Positions 1 to 7,823 are shown, counted from the first letter of the stretch. The stretch is 34,154 nt of DNA from Klebsiella pneumoniae (GCA_945861675.1 CAMAVY010000023.1:1-34154), one strand, 5' to 3'. Notes: generated by a model from the sequence alone, not told the origin. Made by a program: numbers and translations.

Positions 1-136
1 TCGTGCGGCGGCATCATCGCGATCAGCGGCTGACACAATCCCGACGTCGCCTTCGAGCCAAACCAGCGGGTCATCGCGATCTCGTTCCTGCGACATGCCA
101 AGCGAGATCAAAGCGTAGGGACGAGCCGCTACGCTG

Positions 137-1153
137 TCAAGCAAAAAAAAGGGGGCGAGTAGTTACTGCATCTGTTGGAAAGCGTTTGAGTCCAGTGCGA
201 ATCGCGTCGAGCGAATCATCGTCGTTGAAGCCCATCTCGAAGGCGATGTTCGCCAACATCATTTTGTCAGCAGACGCGGGAAGCAACGTGATGGTGATTG
301 GTGGTTCGGGCAATGAGATGTCGAGGACGCTGAACTGGATCTTCCGCTCGGCGTACTTGATGAGTTCCTGCCGGAGGTCACTCATGCTCAGCCCAAGGTG
401 TGTTTCAAATGCTTGAACTGGTGATTCACCGTCTCTTGCTGCAGCGAGCACATGCTGTGCAGCCGCCCAGCGTTCCTTGGAATTCAACAGATAGTGGGTC
501 AGCAGCCAACTCTGGGCATAGAACATCCCAGCGTGTTCCCTATTGCCGTCCCAGGCGGTGCCTGTGAGGATTCGGTCGAAGTCGATCCACATATTGGCGC
601 CAAGAATCAGATCGACTGCGCGGCCTCCATTTGGCTTACCGACCGTGATGCGTCTACCCACCACGTCGGCGGTTGCAAAATACTCGGCGAAGCCTTCCGT
701 GATCCAGCTTGGACCGCCTTGCGGATAGCGCTGTGCCATGAAGTGGTGTGTGTACTCATGCAGTGTCACGTCATCTTCGTCACGTCTGTGGGCGCGCTTG
801 GCTTGCGCGATTGCGCGAATGCCGTCGGGCGAAGGTCGGTACAGTCCGGCAACTCGTTCGTCGACACCCGGCAGCGCACGCATCAGGTCATGCCGGTTGC
901 GCACGAGATACACGGTGAGCTTGGAGACCACCTCCGGCTTTCGTCCCGGCAGCCGGTACTCCAGCAGCGTGTGAAAGCGCTCAAGTTTGTGCACAAAGGC
1001 ACGCAAGACCTTTTCGTCTGTATCGCCATACACCACAACATGATCCGACTCCGCACGCAGCCACTGCGCCTGCGCAGTCGCGCCGAACCATGCGACGAGC
1101 AGCACGCCACAAATGCGCAGCAGTCTGCGTGCACCACGGATGTTCCTTTCCAC
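137..1153 (-). CDS. Exported HExxH (gluzincin, peptidase MA-like) metallopeptidase, frameshifted near its C-terminus
   Basis: This is probably a zinc peptidase of the DUF1570/peptidase-MA-like group. I chose the GTG at 1153 because GGGAG lies 8 nt upstream, although an earlier in-frame GTG exists at 1195. From that start, residues 1-28 form a signal peptide (basic ARRLLR, then a hydrophobic core, ending ATAQA). The zinc site is HEYTH at about 132-136, with the likely third ligand Glu in ITEGFAEY about 17 residues later. After the peptidase domain come helices resembling the start of TPR-type repeats. The frame then stops at 137 just after a homopolymer (A8 G5 on the plus strand, 143-155). Removing one base from the A run opens the frame to the left edge of the window, so the true protein is probably longer. 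It is the last gene of the minus-strand run that starts at 7609. The substrate is unknown. Confidence 0.75.
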   Translation of the reverse strand: MERNIRGARRLLRICGVLLVAWFGATAQAQWLRAESDHVVVYGDTDEKVLRAFVHKLERFHTLLEYRLPGRKPEVVSKLTVYLVRNRHDLMRALPGVDERVAGLYRPSPDGIRAIAQAKRAHRRDEDDVTLHEYTHHFMAQRYPQGGPSWITEGFAEYFATADVVGRRITVGKPNGGRAVDLILGANMWIDFDRILTGTAWDGNREHAGMFYAQSWLLTHYLLNSKERWAAAQHVLAAARDGESPVQAFETHLGLSMSDLRQELIKYAERKIQFSVLDISLPEPPITITLLPASADKMMLANIAFEMGFNDDDSLDAIRTGLKRFPTDAVTTRPLFFA

Positions 1154-1228
1154 GTCGAATACTCCCTGTTGCAGTAGTGCCCTGCAGATCAACACGCCGC
1201 CGCGACCGGCGGCGCGTTCAGTACACCA

Positions 1229-2347
1229 CTAGTTCGCCGCTGCAGACTGCGACGGTGCCGCTTCCACGAAACCCGCCCAACCGCTCATGTAGCGAACAAA
1301 CGCTTCGCCCAGACCTTCCTGGCGAAGCCAGTCTGCGCTGACCGGCGGACGCTTCGGCACGAAGCCCGGGTTCGCGCGCAGCAGTTGGGGATAGTCGTGA
1401 TGCAGGATGGCAACGCGACCGAGCACAACAAAATCCGCGCCCTCGGCAAGCACACGTTCGGCATCGGCGGGGTCGTGAATTTTGCCGGCACAGCCGATCT
1501 TCACGTCCTTGCGCTCAAGGTCGGTGAAGTACGACAGCAGCGAACGCCCTTTGTGTTCGGGCTCTATCGGCTCCTTGAAGCAATCCCACAACGACATGTC
1601 CAGGAAGTCGATGGTGCCGCTGTCGATGAGCTGTTGCGCAAGCGTGCGCACCTCCATCAACTGCATGCCGAAACGCTCGGGCGACAAGCGGATGCCGACC
1701 GTGAAGCTGGGCGCACAGCGCGCGCGAATGCCTTCGAGAATGGCGAACAGAATGCGCGCGCGGTTGGCCAACGAGCCGCCGTACTGATCGGTGCGCTGAT
1801 TGGTCTCCGGGCTCAGAAACTGACAAAGGATGTAGCCGTGGGCGCCATGCAGCTCGACGCCATCGAAGCCGGCCGTTTCTGCGCGTTTGGCCGCGGCAAT
1901 GAAGTCCTCGATCAGTTGTTCGACTTCTGCTGTGCTGAGCGCGCGCGCGCCGCTGTTCGGATCATCCGACGGGCAAACGGGGTCCGTGCCGATGATGTCT
2001 TTGGGTGAACGATTGCCTGCGTGATGCAGTTGCACGATCGATACGCTGTTGCAGCTGTTGATCCGGCTCGCCAGTCTGCGCAGCCCGGGCAGATGATCGT
2101 CCGAGAAGATGCCGAGCTGGCCGGGGAACCCTTTGCCGATCGCCTGCACATGCGCGGCGCAGGTCATGGTGCAGCCGAAGCCACCTTCTGCGCGCATGGT
2201 GAGCCACTTGAACTCGTCGTCGGACAGCGTGCCGTCTTCGTGGCTTTGACTGTTCGTGAGGGGCGCGAGCATGAAGCGGTTCGGCATGGCTTTCCTGTGC
2301 GGAAAACTGCCGCGGGTGAAGCTGAGCGGTTCGAAGAGTTGGGACAC
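1229..2347 (-). CDS. NADH:flavin oxidoreductase, Old Yellow Enzyme family
   Basis: A 372-residue FMN-dependent ene-reductase or dehydrogenase of the OYE family, predicted cytosolic. It is a single TIM barrel without the C-terminal iron-sulfur and NAD domains of the 2,4-dienoyl-CoA reductase type. Visible signatures are the N-terminal phosphate-loop strand (PNRFMLAPLTN, about 22-32), QLHHAGN (about 107-112) with the substrate-binding His pair, HGAHGY (167-172) followed by FLSP and the NQRTDQYGGS loop (183-192), and the late FMN-phosphate-binding strand GADFVVLGR. The family reduces activated C=C bonds in enones, enals and nitro compounds with NAD(P)H. It lies 118 bp downstream of the rhomboid-like gene and 75 bp upstream of the metallopeptidase, on the same strand, so cotranscription is likely but not proven. 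The substrate cannot be read from the sequence. Confidence 0.92.
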   Translation of the reverse strand: MSQLFEPLSFTRGSFPHRKAMPNRFMLAPLTNSQSHEDGTLSDDEFKWLTMRAEGGFGCTMTCAAHVQAIGKGFPGQLGIFSDDHLPGLRRLASRINSCNSVSIVQLHHAGNRSPKDIIGTDPVCPSDDPNSGARALSTAEVEQLIEDFIAAAKRAETAGFDGVELHGAHGYILCQFLSPETNQRTDQYGGSLANRARILFAILEGIRARCAPSFTVGIRLSPERFGMQLMEVRTLAQQLIDSGTIDFLDMSLWDCFKEPIEPEHKGRSLLSYFTDLERKDVKIGCAGKIHDPADAERVLAEGADFVVLGRVAILHHDYPQLLRANPGFVPKRPPVSADWLRQEGLGEAFVRYMSGWAGFVEAAPSQSAAAN

Positions 2348-2465
2348 GTGCGTTACTCAAAGCGTTTCAAGAGGAGCGCGATTGTAGGCAAGGTGTGCGT
2401 GCGGTGGCAGCTGCACTGCCGCACGGCGATGAACTGTCAGTCGTCCGCAGCAGCGCACGGAACGT

Positions 2466-4310
2466 TCAGCGTGGATTGCGCGCTGGAAGCGCGGCCCGCG
2501 CGGTGTCCACCTCATACAAACGCAGATCCGAGGTCAGCACGGCGCGTTCCGCAGCGGTGAGTGCAACGTGCGCATTGGCCGACATGCCTTTGGCGGGGAT
2601 GCAGCGGGTGTCGCCAGGATCGACGGTGCCGAGCAGCAGGCCCGTGAGCTTGTCGCGCACGGACACCACCGCCCGCAGGTACTGCCGTGGATTGCCCTTG
2701 GGCACAAGGACGCACAGCGTTTCAGCTCGCACCAGCACGGCGGCCGGCACGAAGGCCGGCAGTCGCGCGCTGGATTCGTAGATGGCCAGCCGGGCCCACA
2801 GTCTTTGCTGACGTTCATCGGTATCGTTCTCGGCGCGTCGAAGCGCGTCCCATCCGTGCGCCCGTGCTTCGGCAAGCATCGATTGGCGCCAGGCCAGCAC
2901 GGCCAGGGTGTCTGCGCGACGAATGCCGGTGCCGCCGCTGTCGAGCGCGGCCATGCCGGCGCGGTTCGGATCCGACAGCGTGACGAAGGCGCGCGCCTGC
3001 AGTGCGGGCGATGCAGCTGCGTCGCGGGCGATTGATTCGCTCAGGTCCAGGACGGTGACTGCGGGCACATCGGTCTGCAGCAGCCGCGCGGTGAGTTCGC
3101 GGGGGTGCGCGGTGCTGCTTGCGTAGACCAGCGCGGCGCATGCCAGCACGAAGCTTGTCGGCATTGTCCAGGCAACGAATGGATCGAGCAGCCGGGCCAA
3201 GCGTGTTGCGCCGCCTGTGGATGCAGCGTCAGCAGATGCATCAGCAGATGTCGCGCGCAGGTGCAGCCATGTGATCAACGCGCCCGCTATTGCACCGCTC
3301 ACTGAAGCGATCAGGGCAGGCTGCGCGTTGGCGATGCCAATGCCGATCTGCAACAACAGCAACAGCGGTAGCCACCATGGCATGCTGACGCGGCGAGCAG
3401 GATCGACCACCTGCCCTGGCGCCAGGGCAAGCACCACCAGTGCGCCGATTGCGCCGTAACACGCGCCCATTCCGCCGGATTGCAACGCAGGGCCCGCGAA
3501 CAACATCAGTGCAAGCCCCGCCAGCAGATTGCTGCCGGTTAACAACCCAGCGGTAAAGAGATGCCCGAGCCGCGCTTCCAGCGCAGCGCTGGCCGCGGCC
3601 GTGAGGACCAGCGTGATGGCCAGCGTTGGCATGTGCGTGTGCGCCAGGGCAAAGCTGTGCAGGCGAAACCAATCACCTGTGGTCACCAGTTCGCGCTGCA
3701 GTGCGCCGAAACTCAATTGCTGCAGCGTGAATGAATCGAAGGGCAGCATTGGCGCCGCAATGGCGCAGCCCAGCAGCAACAACACCCAGCACAGCGTGAC
3801 GTATGGGTGTGCTGGGTCCGCGCGCTCGCGATCGAACCATGCACGCGCGGGGACCACGTCGCTCAGCTGTCGAACAACCTCCGCATAGCGCTCTGGCTGT
3901 TGCAGCGCTGCGGCCGTCAGCGTGATCGCGAACGGATTGCCTGCGCGGTGCAGCACCAGCTGTGGCTGCCCGTTCGCTCGGCGGAGCTCACAAGCGCGTA
4001 CCTGCGACCAGGGCGTAGTGCGGCTGCGCCCGGTGAAGAGGTTGGGCGTGTGTATACCGTCGGCGTCGATGCGCAAGTGCGCGGGTGTGCGCCGGCCGCG
4101 CCAGTTCAGGTACAGCGTTGTCAGCAGCGTCGCTGTTGCGGCCAGATAGGCAAGCCACGCAGCAGTGCCTTGCAGTTCGCGGCCAGTGACCAGCAGCGCA
4201 ATGGCAATCGCGAGCGCTGAGAGTGAAGACGACAGCGCCATCTGCGGCCGCAACGGAAACTCGGCCGGTCGCAGTTGCGACTCGGCAGGTGCAGGTTGTG
4301 AGTTCGGCAC
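2466..4310 (-). CDS. Rhomboid-like membrane protein with N-terminal PH-like domain, catalytically dead (pseudoprotease)
   Basis: A 614-residue inner-membrane protein. Two N-terminal membrane segments (about 24-69) are followed by a soluble bacterial PH-like domain (about 78-153, with the DGI and TPWSQV pattern). Next comes a rhomboid core (about 170-350) with the family arrangement GDWFRL...ALAHTHM...GGMGACYGAIGAL...SGAIAGAL. A last membrane segment near 385 precedes a C-terminal domain of about 220 residues that I do not recognise. In active rhomboids the third motif is GxSG; here it is G-G-M-G, so Met281 replaces the catalytic Ser. Aligning the last helix puts Ser336 at the catalytic His. 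The oxyanion His/Asn of E. coli GlpG align with Thr229 and Thr233. It is therefore inferred to be an inactive rhomboid that binds or chaperones membrane clients. It starts 14 bp after the SCP2-like gene, so it is probably cotranscribed with it. It contains a 12-bp tandem duplication at 3226-3249. Confidence 0.78.
   Translation of the reverse strand: MPNSQPAPAESQLRPAEFPLRPQMALSSSLSALAIAIALLVTGRELQGTAAWLAYLAATATLLTTLYLNWRGRRTPAHLRIDADGIHTPNLFTGRSRTTPWSQVRACELRRANGQPQLVLHRAGNPFAITLTAAALQQPERYAEVVRQLSDVVPARAWFDRERADPAHPYVTLCWVLLLLGCAIAAPMLPFDSFTLQQLSFGALQRELVTTGDWFRLHSFALAHTHMPTLAITLVLTAAASAALEARLGHLFTAGLLTGSNLLAGLALMLFAGPALQSGGMGACYGAIGALVVLALAPGQVVDPARRVSMPWWLPLLLLLQIGIGIANAQPALIASVSGAIAGALITWLHLRATSADASADAASTGGATRLARLLDPFVAWTMPTSFVLACAALVYASSTAHPRELTARLLQTDVPAVTVLDLSESIARDAAASPALQARAFVTLSDPNRAGMAALDSGGTGIRRADTLAVLAWRQSMLAEARAHGWDALRRAENDTDERQQRLWARLAIYESSARLPAFVPAAVLVRAETLCVLVPKGNPRQYLRAVVSVRDKLTGLLLGTVDPGDTRCIPAKGMSANAHVALTAAERAVLTSDLRLYEVDTARAALPARNPR
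3226..3249. repeat. 12-bp tandem duplication inside the rhomboid-like gene
   Basis: gcgtcagcagat (3226-3237) is followed by gcatcagcagat (3238-3249), one mismatch. On the minus strand it encodes SADASADA in the loop after the rhomboid core, so changes in copy number would not break the frame. Confidence 0.85.
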
Positions 4311-4324
4311 GCGCCTGGTGAACG

Positions 4325-4723
4325 TCAGGCGCGCGCGCCGTTGGCGAAGAACCTGTCGATGGAAAGCAGGTAGCGTGAAAAGTTGATCTTGCCGCGTGCG
4401 TGGCTGGCCTTCACAACGCCGCCTGCCGTCAGCAGATCGACGTCGGAGATGGAGCGCTGCGCGCCGACGCCACGCAGGCCATCGAGATAGGCACGCCAGC
4501 TGTCTGCGTTCATGTCCAGACAGAAGTCGAGTTCGGGCACTTCATCTTCACGGCAGGCAGCAACGCGCCCGATCTCAAATGCGTCCAGCTGAACTTCGAC
4601 AATGGCGTCGCCCTGACGCACAGCAAAGCGCGCGTCCGCAGTGCCGAACTTCTTGAACGTCGGGTCTGCATTGGTGCGTTCGCGGGCCTGTTCAAACCAC
4701 GCAAGCGTTGGAAAGTCGGACAT
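4325..4723 (-). CDS. Small SCP2-like (sterol carrier-like) protein, paralogue B
   Basis: A 132-residue protein with no signal peptide or membrane segment. It is a diverged tandem copy of the gene at 4780-5214: both open with an FP..WF..AR....NAD pattern, carry a GDA(I/L)..(V/F)QL strand, then an ELDF.LDM.....W...(L/I) block and a late R/F-rich helix. This order of one beta sheet with a helix over an acidic D/E-L-x-F strand resembles SCP2 lipid-binding domains, but the similarity is by eye and weak. The start ATG at 4723 follows GAGGCAAGGCTG, and the GAGG belongs to a 15-bp repeat at 4731-4775. It lies between paralogue A and the rhomboid-like gene in a tight minus-strand run. A role in holding a hydrophobic substrate for the upstream ferritin-like proteins is inference. 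Confidence 0.6.
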   Translation of the reverse strand: MSDFPTLAWFEQARERTNADPTFKKFGTADARFAVRQGDAIVEVQLDAFEIGRVAACREDEVPELDFCLDMNADSWRAYLDGLRGVGAQRSISDVDLLTAGGVVKASHARGKINFSRYLLSIDRFFANGARA

Positions 4724-4730
4724 CAGCCTT

Positions 4731-4775
4731 GCCTCGAAATAAAGAGCCTCGAAATAAAGAGCCTCGAAAAAAACC
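4731..4775. repeat. 15-bp tandem repeat, three copies, between the SCP2-like genes
   Basis: Units at 4731-4745 and 4746-4760 are identical (gcctcgaaataaaga). The third, 4761-4775, matches for the first nine bases and stays A-rich. On the minus strand each unit carries CGAGG, a Shine-Dalgarno-like core, and the last one serves the start codon at 4723. The block sits in the 56-bp gap between the two paralogous genes. Confidence 0.9.
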
Positions 4776-4779
4776 AGCT

Positions 4780-5214
4780 TCAGGAAAACGACGTATCGAT
4801 GTGCGTCGATGCGTCGAAGTAGTTTTGAAAGCTCTGATTGAAACGGAAGAACATGTCGGCGCGGTACTGATCACCAGTGGCGCTCTGGCACAGCCCGGTG
4901 TCGCGGTCGAGGTCCAACGTGTTCAGTGTGTAGTCGAGCGACGCGTGCCCGTATTCCTTGATGTTCTCGATCATGGCCTGCCAGGCGGCGGGCTCCATGT
5001 CCAGATAGAAGTCCAACTCGCGCAGCTGATCCGAACTGATTGCCGTTGCACCGGCGCAGTCGCGCCCCTCGAAGCTCAGTTGAAACAGTGCATCGCCGAC
5101 CATGATGCCCACTTCTGCGTTACAGGCGCCGGCACCGCCGCCGTGATACTGCTCATCTGCGTTGAATACATCACGCACAGCGTTGAACCATTCAACAGAC
5201 GGAAAGGCAGGCAT
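4780..5214 (-). CDS. Small SCP2-like (sterol carrier-like) protein, paralogue A
   Basis: A 144-residue soluble protein paralogous to 4325-4723. It begins MPAFPSVEWFNAVRD and includes GDALFQLSF (about 60-68), ELDFYLDMEPAAW near 86-98, and a C-terminal helix with FFRFNQSFQNYF. The layout suggests an SCP2-type lipid-binding fold. The assignment is tentative because these domains diverge strongly. It is 114 bp downstream of the ligand-poor ferritin-like gene and 56 bp upstream of its paralogue, all on the minus strand. SCP2-like domains bind sterols, fatty acyl-CoA or other apolar ligands. Two copies next to two di-iron-type proteins would suit a hydrophobic substrate. No catalytic residues are evident. 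An alternative is an unrelated alpha/beta protein of unknown function. Confidence 0.6.
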   Translation of the reverse strand: MPAFPSVEWFNAVRDVFNADEQYHGGGAGACNAEVGIMVGDALFQLSFEGRDCAGATAISSDQLRELDFYLDMEPAAWQAMIENIKEYGHASLDYTLNTLDLDRDTGLCQSATGDQYRADMFFRFNQSFQNYFDASTHIDTSFS

Positions 5215-5328
5215 GCGAGGAGGTCTCCGCTTCTTTTCTATGGTTTGGAAAGGTGGTTCAGCAAGGCATCGATGGTACGGATGGGCGTGTCCTGCGGCGG
5301 TGTTGCGCCGTGGTCGTGCCCGGCCGCG

Positions 5329-6429
5329 TCAGGCGATGTACTTCGCAAGTGCCGGATGCAGCGTCGCGCGGCGCGGCACGCCGATGTAGTCGCAGCATTC
5401 CAGGTAGTAGTTCAGCCAGTCACGAAACACACCACGCGCTTTCACCATGCCTTCGCCACGCGCGCCTTCAATGCCGCCGCCATAGAGGATGGCCAGCGAT
5501 TCGCGCAGTGCGGGATCTTTGAGTTCGCGTGCATAGATCGACTCGCCCACTGCCAGCACGGTCTGCAGGATCAGCGCCTGGTCGTCCTGATGCGTGACGG
5601 CGTAGCGCATGTGATCCAGCGCATAAACCATATGTCGTGCGGCGTCCTGGATGGAGTGTGAAAAAAGCGTGCGTTCTGCATCGTTGTGCGCAAACAGCAT
5701 GCCGTGCCGCATGAGCGTCAGCGTCAGCGTGCCGCGCATCAGGTACAGGTAGGCAAGCGTCTCGGTCCAGCCACCGCGGCTCTCTAGAATCATGCGATTC
5801 ACATCGCCCTTGCTCTCCAGGCCCATGCCGCCGCCATTCACCAGAGCACGCTTGCGGAACGCTTCGAACGTGCGTGCGCAATCGAAACTGTTGGTGGCCA
5901 GATACATCTTCACTTCGTGATAGCCGTACGCCATCTTGTCCTGCCAGATCGAAATGGCCTCGATCTCGGTGTTGGCGTAGTGGCAGATCTCTGTGCACAG
6001 CTGGCACATGGCGGTTTCGACATCGTCTGGCAGTTGCTCGATGCTGTTCCAATCCACATCCGTTGCGGGAATCCAGCGGCGTTGGATGGCTTCTTCGTAC
6101 AGATCGGCAGCGCTGTCTGCCCACAGTTCGTGTTTGGCGCGCACTGCATAGCCGATGGGCGGCACCCCGGCGCGCGGCACGGAACCGCGTGGCATGCGCG
6201 TCTGGTCTTCCCAGTAGTCCGGAATCTCGCCGTACACACCCACGTTCAATGCGCCCAGCGTCAGGCCCTTCTTGTTGGGCTTCACGCGCACGCCCCACTG
6301 CTTGGTCTTGCCCATCCAGGCGAAGTTGGGCTTGGGGACCTCGATCGCCGCCGCGGACGGCGCCGCCGCGGACGGCGCCGCCGCGGACGGCGGTGTCGCT
6401 GCGGCGGCTGATTTATTGCTGTCGGTCAT
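5329..6429 (-). CDS. Ferritin-like superfamily protein lacking most di-iron ligands (paralogue B)
   Basis: A 366-residue soluble protein, paralogous along its length to 6527-7609 (shared GLTL, LYEEA.QR.W, ATDV.W.SI, FRKRAL.NGGG and HMRY blocks). Against that intact partner the metal ligands are replaced: the first-helix Glu aligns with His150 or Ala152; the ExxH of helix 2 becomes Cys184...Thr187; the helix-3 Glu becomes Gly233; and the ExxH of helix 4 becomes Ala263...His266, so only one His survives. It is probably a non-catalytic subunit of a heteromer, as PaaC is to PaaA in phenylacetyl-CoA epoxidase. That comparison is analogy, not homology I can show. The N-terminus has an Ala/Pro/Ser tail (about 8-28) built from a 15-bp tandem repeat. 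It is 97 bp downstream of the intact paralogue on the same strand. Confidence 0.8.
   Translation of the reverse strand: MTDSNKSAAAATPPSAAAPSAAAPSAAAIEVPKPNFAWMGKTKQWGVRVKPNKKGLTLGALNVGVYGEIPDYWEDQTRMPRGSVPRAGVPPIGYAVRAKHELWADSAADLYEEAIQRRWIPATDVDWNSIEQLPDDVETAMCQLCTEICHYANTEIEAISIWQDKMAYGYHEVKMYLATNSFDCARTFEAFRKRALVNGGGMGLESKGDVNRMILESRGGWTETLAYLYLMRGTLTLTLMRHGMLFAHNDAERTLFSHSIQDAARHMVYALDHMRYAVTHQDDQALILQTVLAVGESIYARELKDPALRESLAILYGGGIEGARGEGMVKARGVFRDWLNYYLECCDYIGVPRRATLHPALAKYIA
6347..6391. repeat. 15-bp tandem repeat, three perfect copies, coding an Ala/Pro/Ser tail
   Basis: Three identical units of gccgccgcggacggc at 6347-6361, 6362-6376 and 6377-6391. On the minus strand they encode repeated APSAA near the N-terminus of the ligand-poor ferritin-like protein. 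The length is a multiple of three, so changes in copy number keep the frame. Confidence 0.95.
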
Positions 6430-6526
6430 GGGTCAACGCCTGTTCGGATGACGGATTGGCTGTTGTGCGGGTTGCGCTGCAGCGCCGGCTGGGACGATCG
6501 CGGCTGTGCGCTGGCTGCTGCAACGC

Positions 6527-7609
6527 TCAGGCAGCGTGCAGCAGTGCCACGAGATTCGGGTTTGCGCGGCCATTTTCGAAGCGCTCGCCAAAGCCCGCTG
6601 CGTTCAGCCGCTTCATGTATTCGATGACCTGCCGACGACGGATCGCAAACAGCTTCTTCATGCCTTCGTCGACTTTGTCCTTGCCACCGCCCAGCAGGAT
6701 TGCCAGGGCTTCGCCGCTGGGACCCTGTACTGCGGGGTTCTGCGAGGAGTTGGTCAGCAGGCCTGCTTCGCTCTCGTCCAGATAACAGTGAATCTCTTCG
6801 CGTCGGTCGGTGTGGGCTTCAGACAGGTAGCGCATGTGCATCACGCCGAAGGCCACGTGGCGCGCTTCATCCTGTGCGCACAGCCGGTACATGGCTTTTT
6901 CAGCGTCGTTGTAGGCCATGAGCTCGCCCATGCGGAACATGGTCAGCACCGCGCCTTCGCCGGACAGGTGCAGGCGGCATGACATCTCGTTGAAATCCTG
7001 CGACAGGTCGATGCCGCCCACGATGCCGCCGGCCATCGCGGTGCGCTGCATCAATCCGCCACCATTGGCGAGCGCGCGCTTGCGAAACACATCCATATGC
7101 CGGGCTTCATCGTTGACCTGCGCCAGCAGCAACAGGCGTGGTTCGTAGTAGTCCGCCGATGTGCGCGCAATCCAACGTGCCGGTACGTCGCCGGCGACGA
7201 ACTCCACCTCGGTGAAGAACGTGGCCAGCTGGCACTGCGCCTGTTCAATGTCGTCAGCCAGCGGCTTGATGCTGTCCCACGGCACATCGGTCGCGGAGCT
7301 CCACTGCCGTTGCAGTGCCTCTTCGTACAGCCAGCCTGCATTGTCCAGCCAGATGTCTTCCTTTGAACGCAACTGATAACCGGCCACGCGATAGCCGTCG
7401 CTGCGACTGGCAGCACCACGTGGGCGGCCGGTCTGATTGTCGGATTCCAGCGGAATGTTGCCGTAGCTGCCCACCTGGATATCGGCCAGCGTCAGGCCCT
7501 GCTTGCCAGGCCGTGCGCGTTGACCCCACTCGCCGCGTCGCTTCATCCAGGCGAGGTCCAGTTCGGGCATGAACGGGGACTCGGATTGCGCGGGGATGGC
7601 TTCGCTCAT
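6527..7609 (-). CDS. Ferritin-like di-iron protein with complete ligand set, putative oxygenase (paralogue A)
   Basis: A 360-residue soluble protein. A full di-iron carboxylate set is visible on four presumed helices: Glu134 or Glu136 (TEVEF), Glu168 and His171 (DEARH), Glu218 (SGEGA), and Glu248 and His251 (DEARH). Two ExxH motifs about 80 residues apart match the ferritin-like oxygenase and oxidase class (ribonucleotide reductase R2, AurF, PaaA). These activate O2 for hydroxylation, epoxidation or N-oxidation. I chose the ATG at 7609 because its length and N-terminal alignment match the paralogue downstream; the ribosome site is weak. It is the first gene of the minus-strand run. The next gene is its ligand-poor paralogue, then two SCP2-like genes. 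Substrate and true reaction are unknown. It could also be a non-oxygenase ferritin-like protein. Confidence 0.82.
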   Translation of the reverse strand: MSEAIPAQSESPFMPELDLAWMKRRGEWGQRARPGKQGLTLADIQVGSYGNIPLESDNQTGRPRGAASRSDGYRVAGYQLRSKEDIWLDNAGWLYEEALQRQWSSATDVPWDSIKPLADDIEQAQCQLATFFTEVEFVAGDVPARWIARTSADYYEPRLLLLAQVNDEARHMDVFRKRALANGGGLMQRTAMAGGIVGGIDLSQDFNEMSCRLHLSGEGAVLTMFRMGELMAYNDAEKAMYRLCAQDEARHVAFGVMHMRYLSEAHTDRREEIHCYLDESEAGLLTNSSQNPAVQGPSGEALAILLGGGKDKVDEGMKKLFAIRRRQVIEYMKRLNAAGFGERFENGRANPNLVALLHAA

Positions 7610-7777
7610 GTGTGCATACCGATTTGGAAGTTGTGGGACGTGACCGGACCGGGGCGGCGGGCAAAGTAACCAACAGTGCGAAGGCATAGCAAGCGCGATT
7701 CCACCAAGTGCCATTCGCTGGCGCAGATGGCACCATGGCCGTCGGATGCCGATGCACGGATGTGCTGGATCCTGTTC

Positions 7778-7823
7778 CAAAAGGAGCTGAGGGCTCCTCT
7801 CAAAAGGAGCTGAGGGCTCCTCC
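7778..7823. repeat. 23-bp tandem repeat, each unit a hairpin followed by Ts on the minus strand
   Basis: Two units (7778-7800 and 7801-7823) differ only at the last base, and a decayed partial third follows to about 7837. Each unit contains AGGAGC-TGAGG-GCTCCT, a perfect 6-bp stem with a 5-nt loop. On the minus strand each stem is followed by TTTTG, which resembles an intrinsic terminator. They lie 170-215 bp upstream of the ferritin-like operon and just before the GIY-YIG-like gene, so they could attenuate or insulate the minus-strand transcript. Confidence 0.85.
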
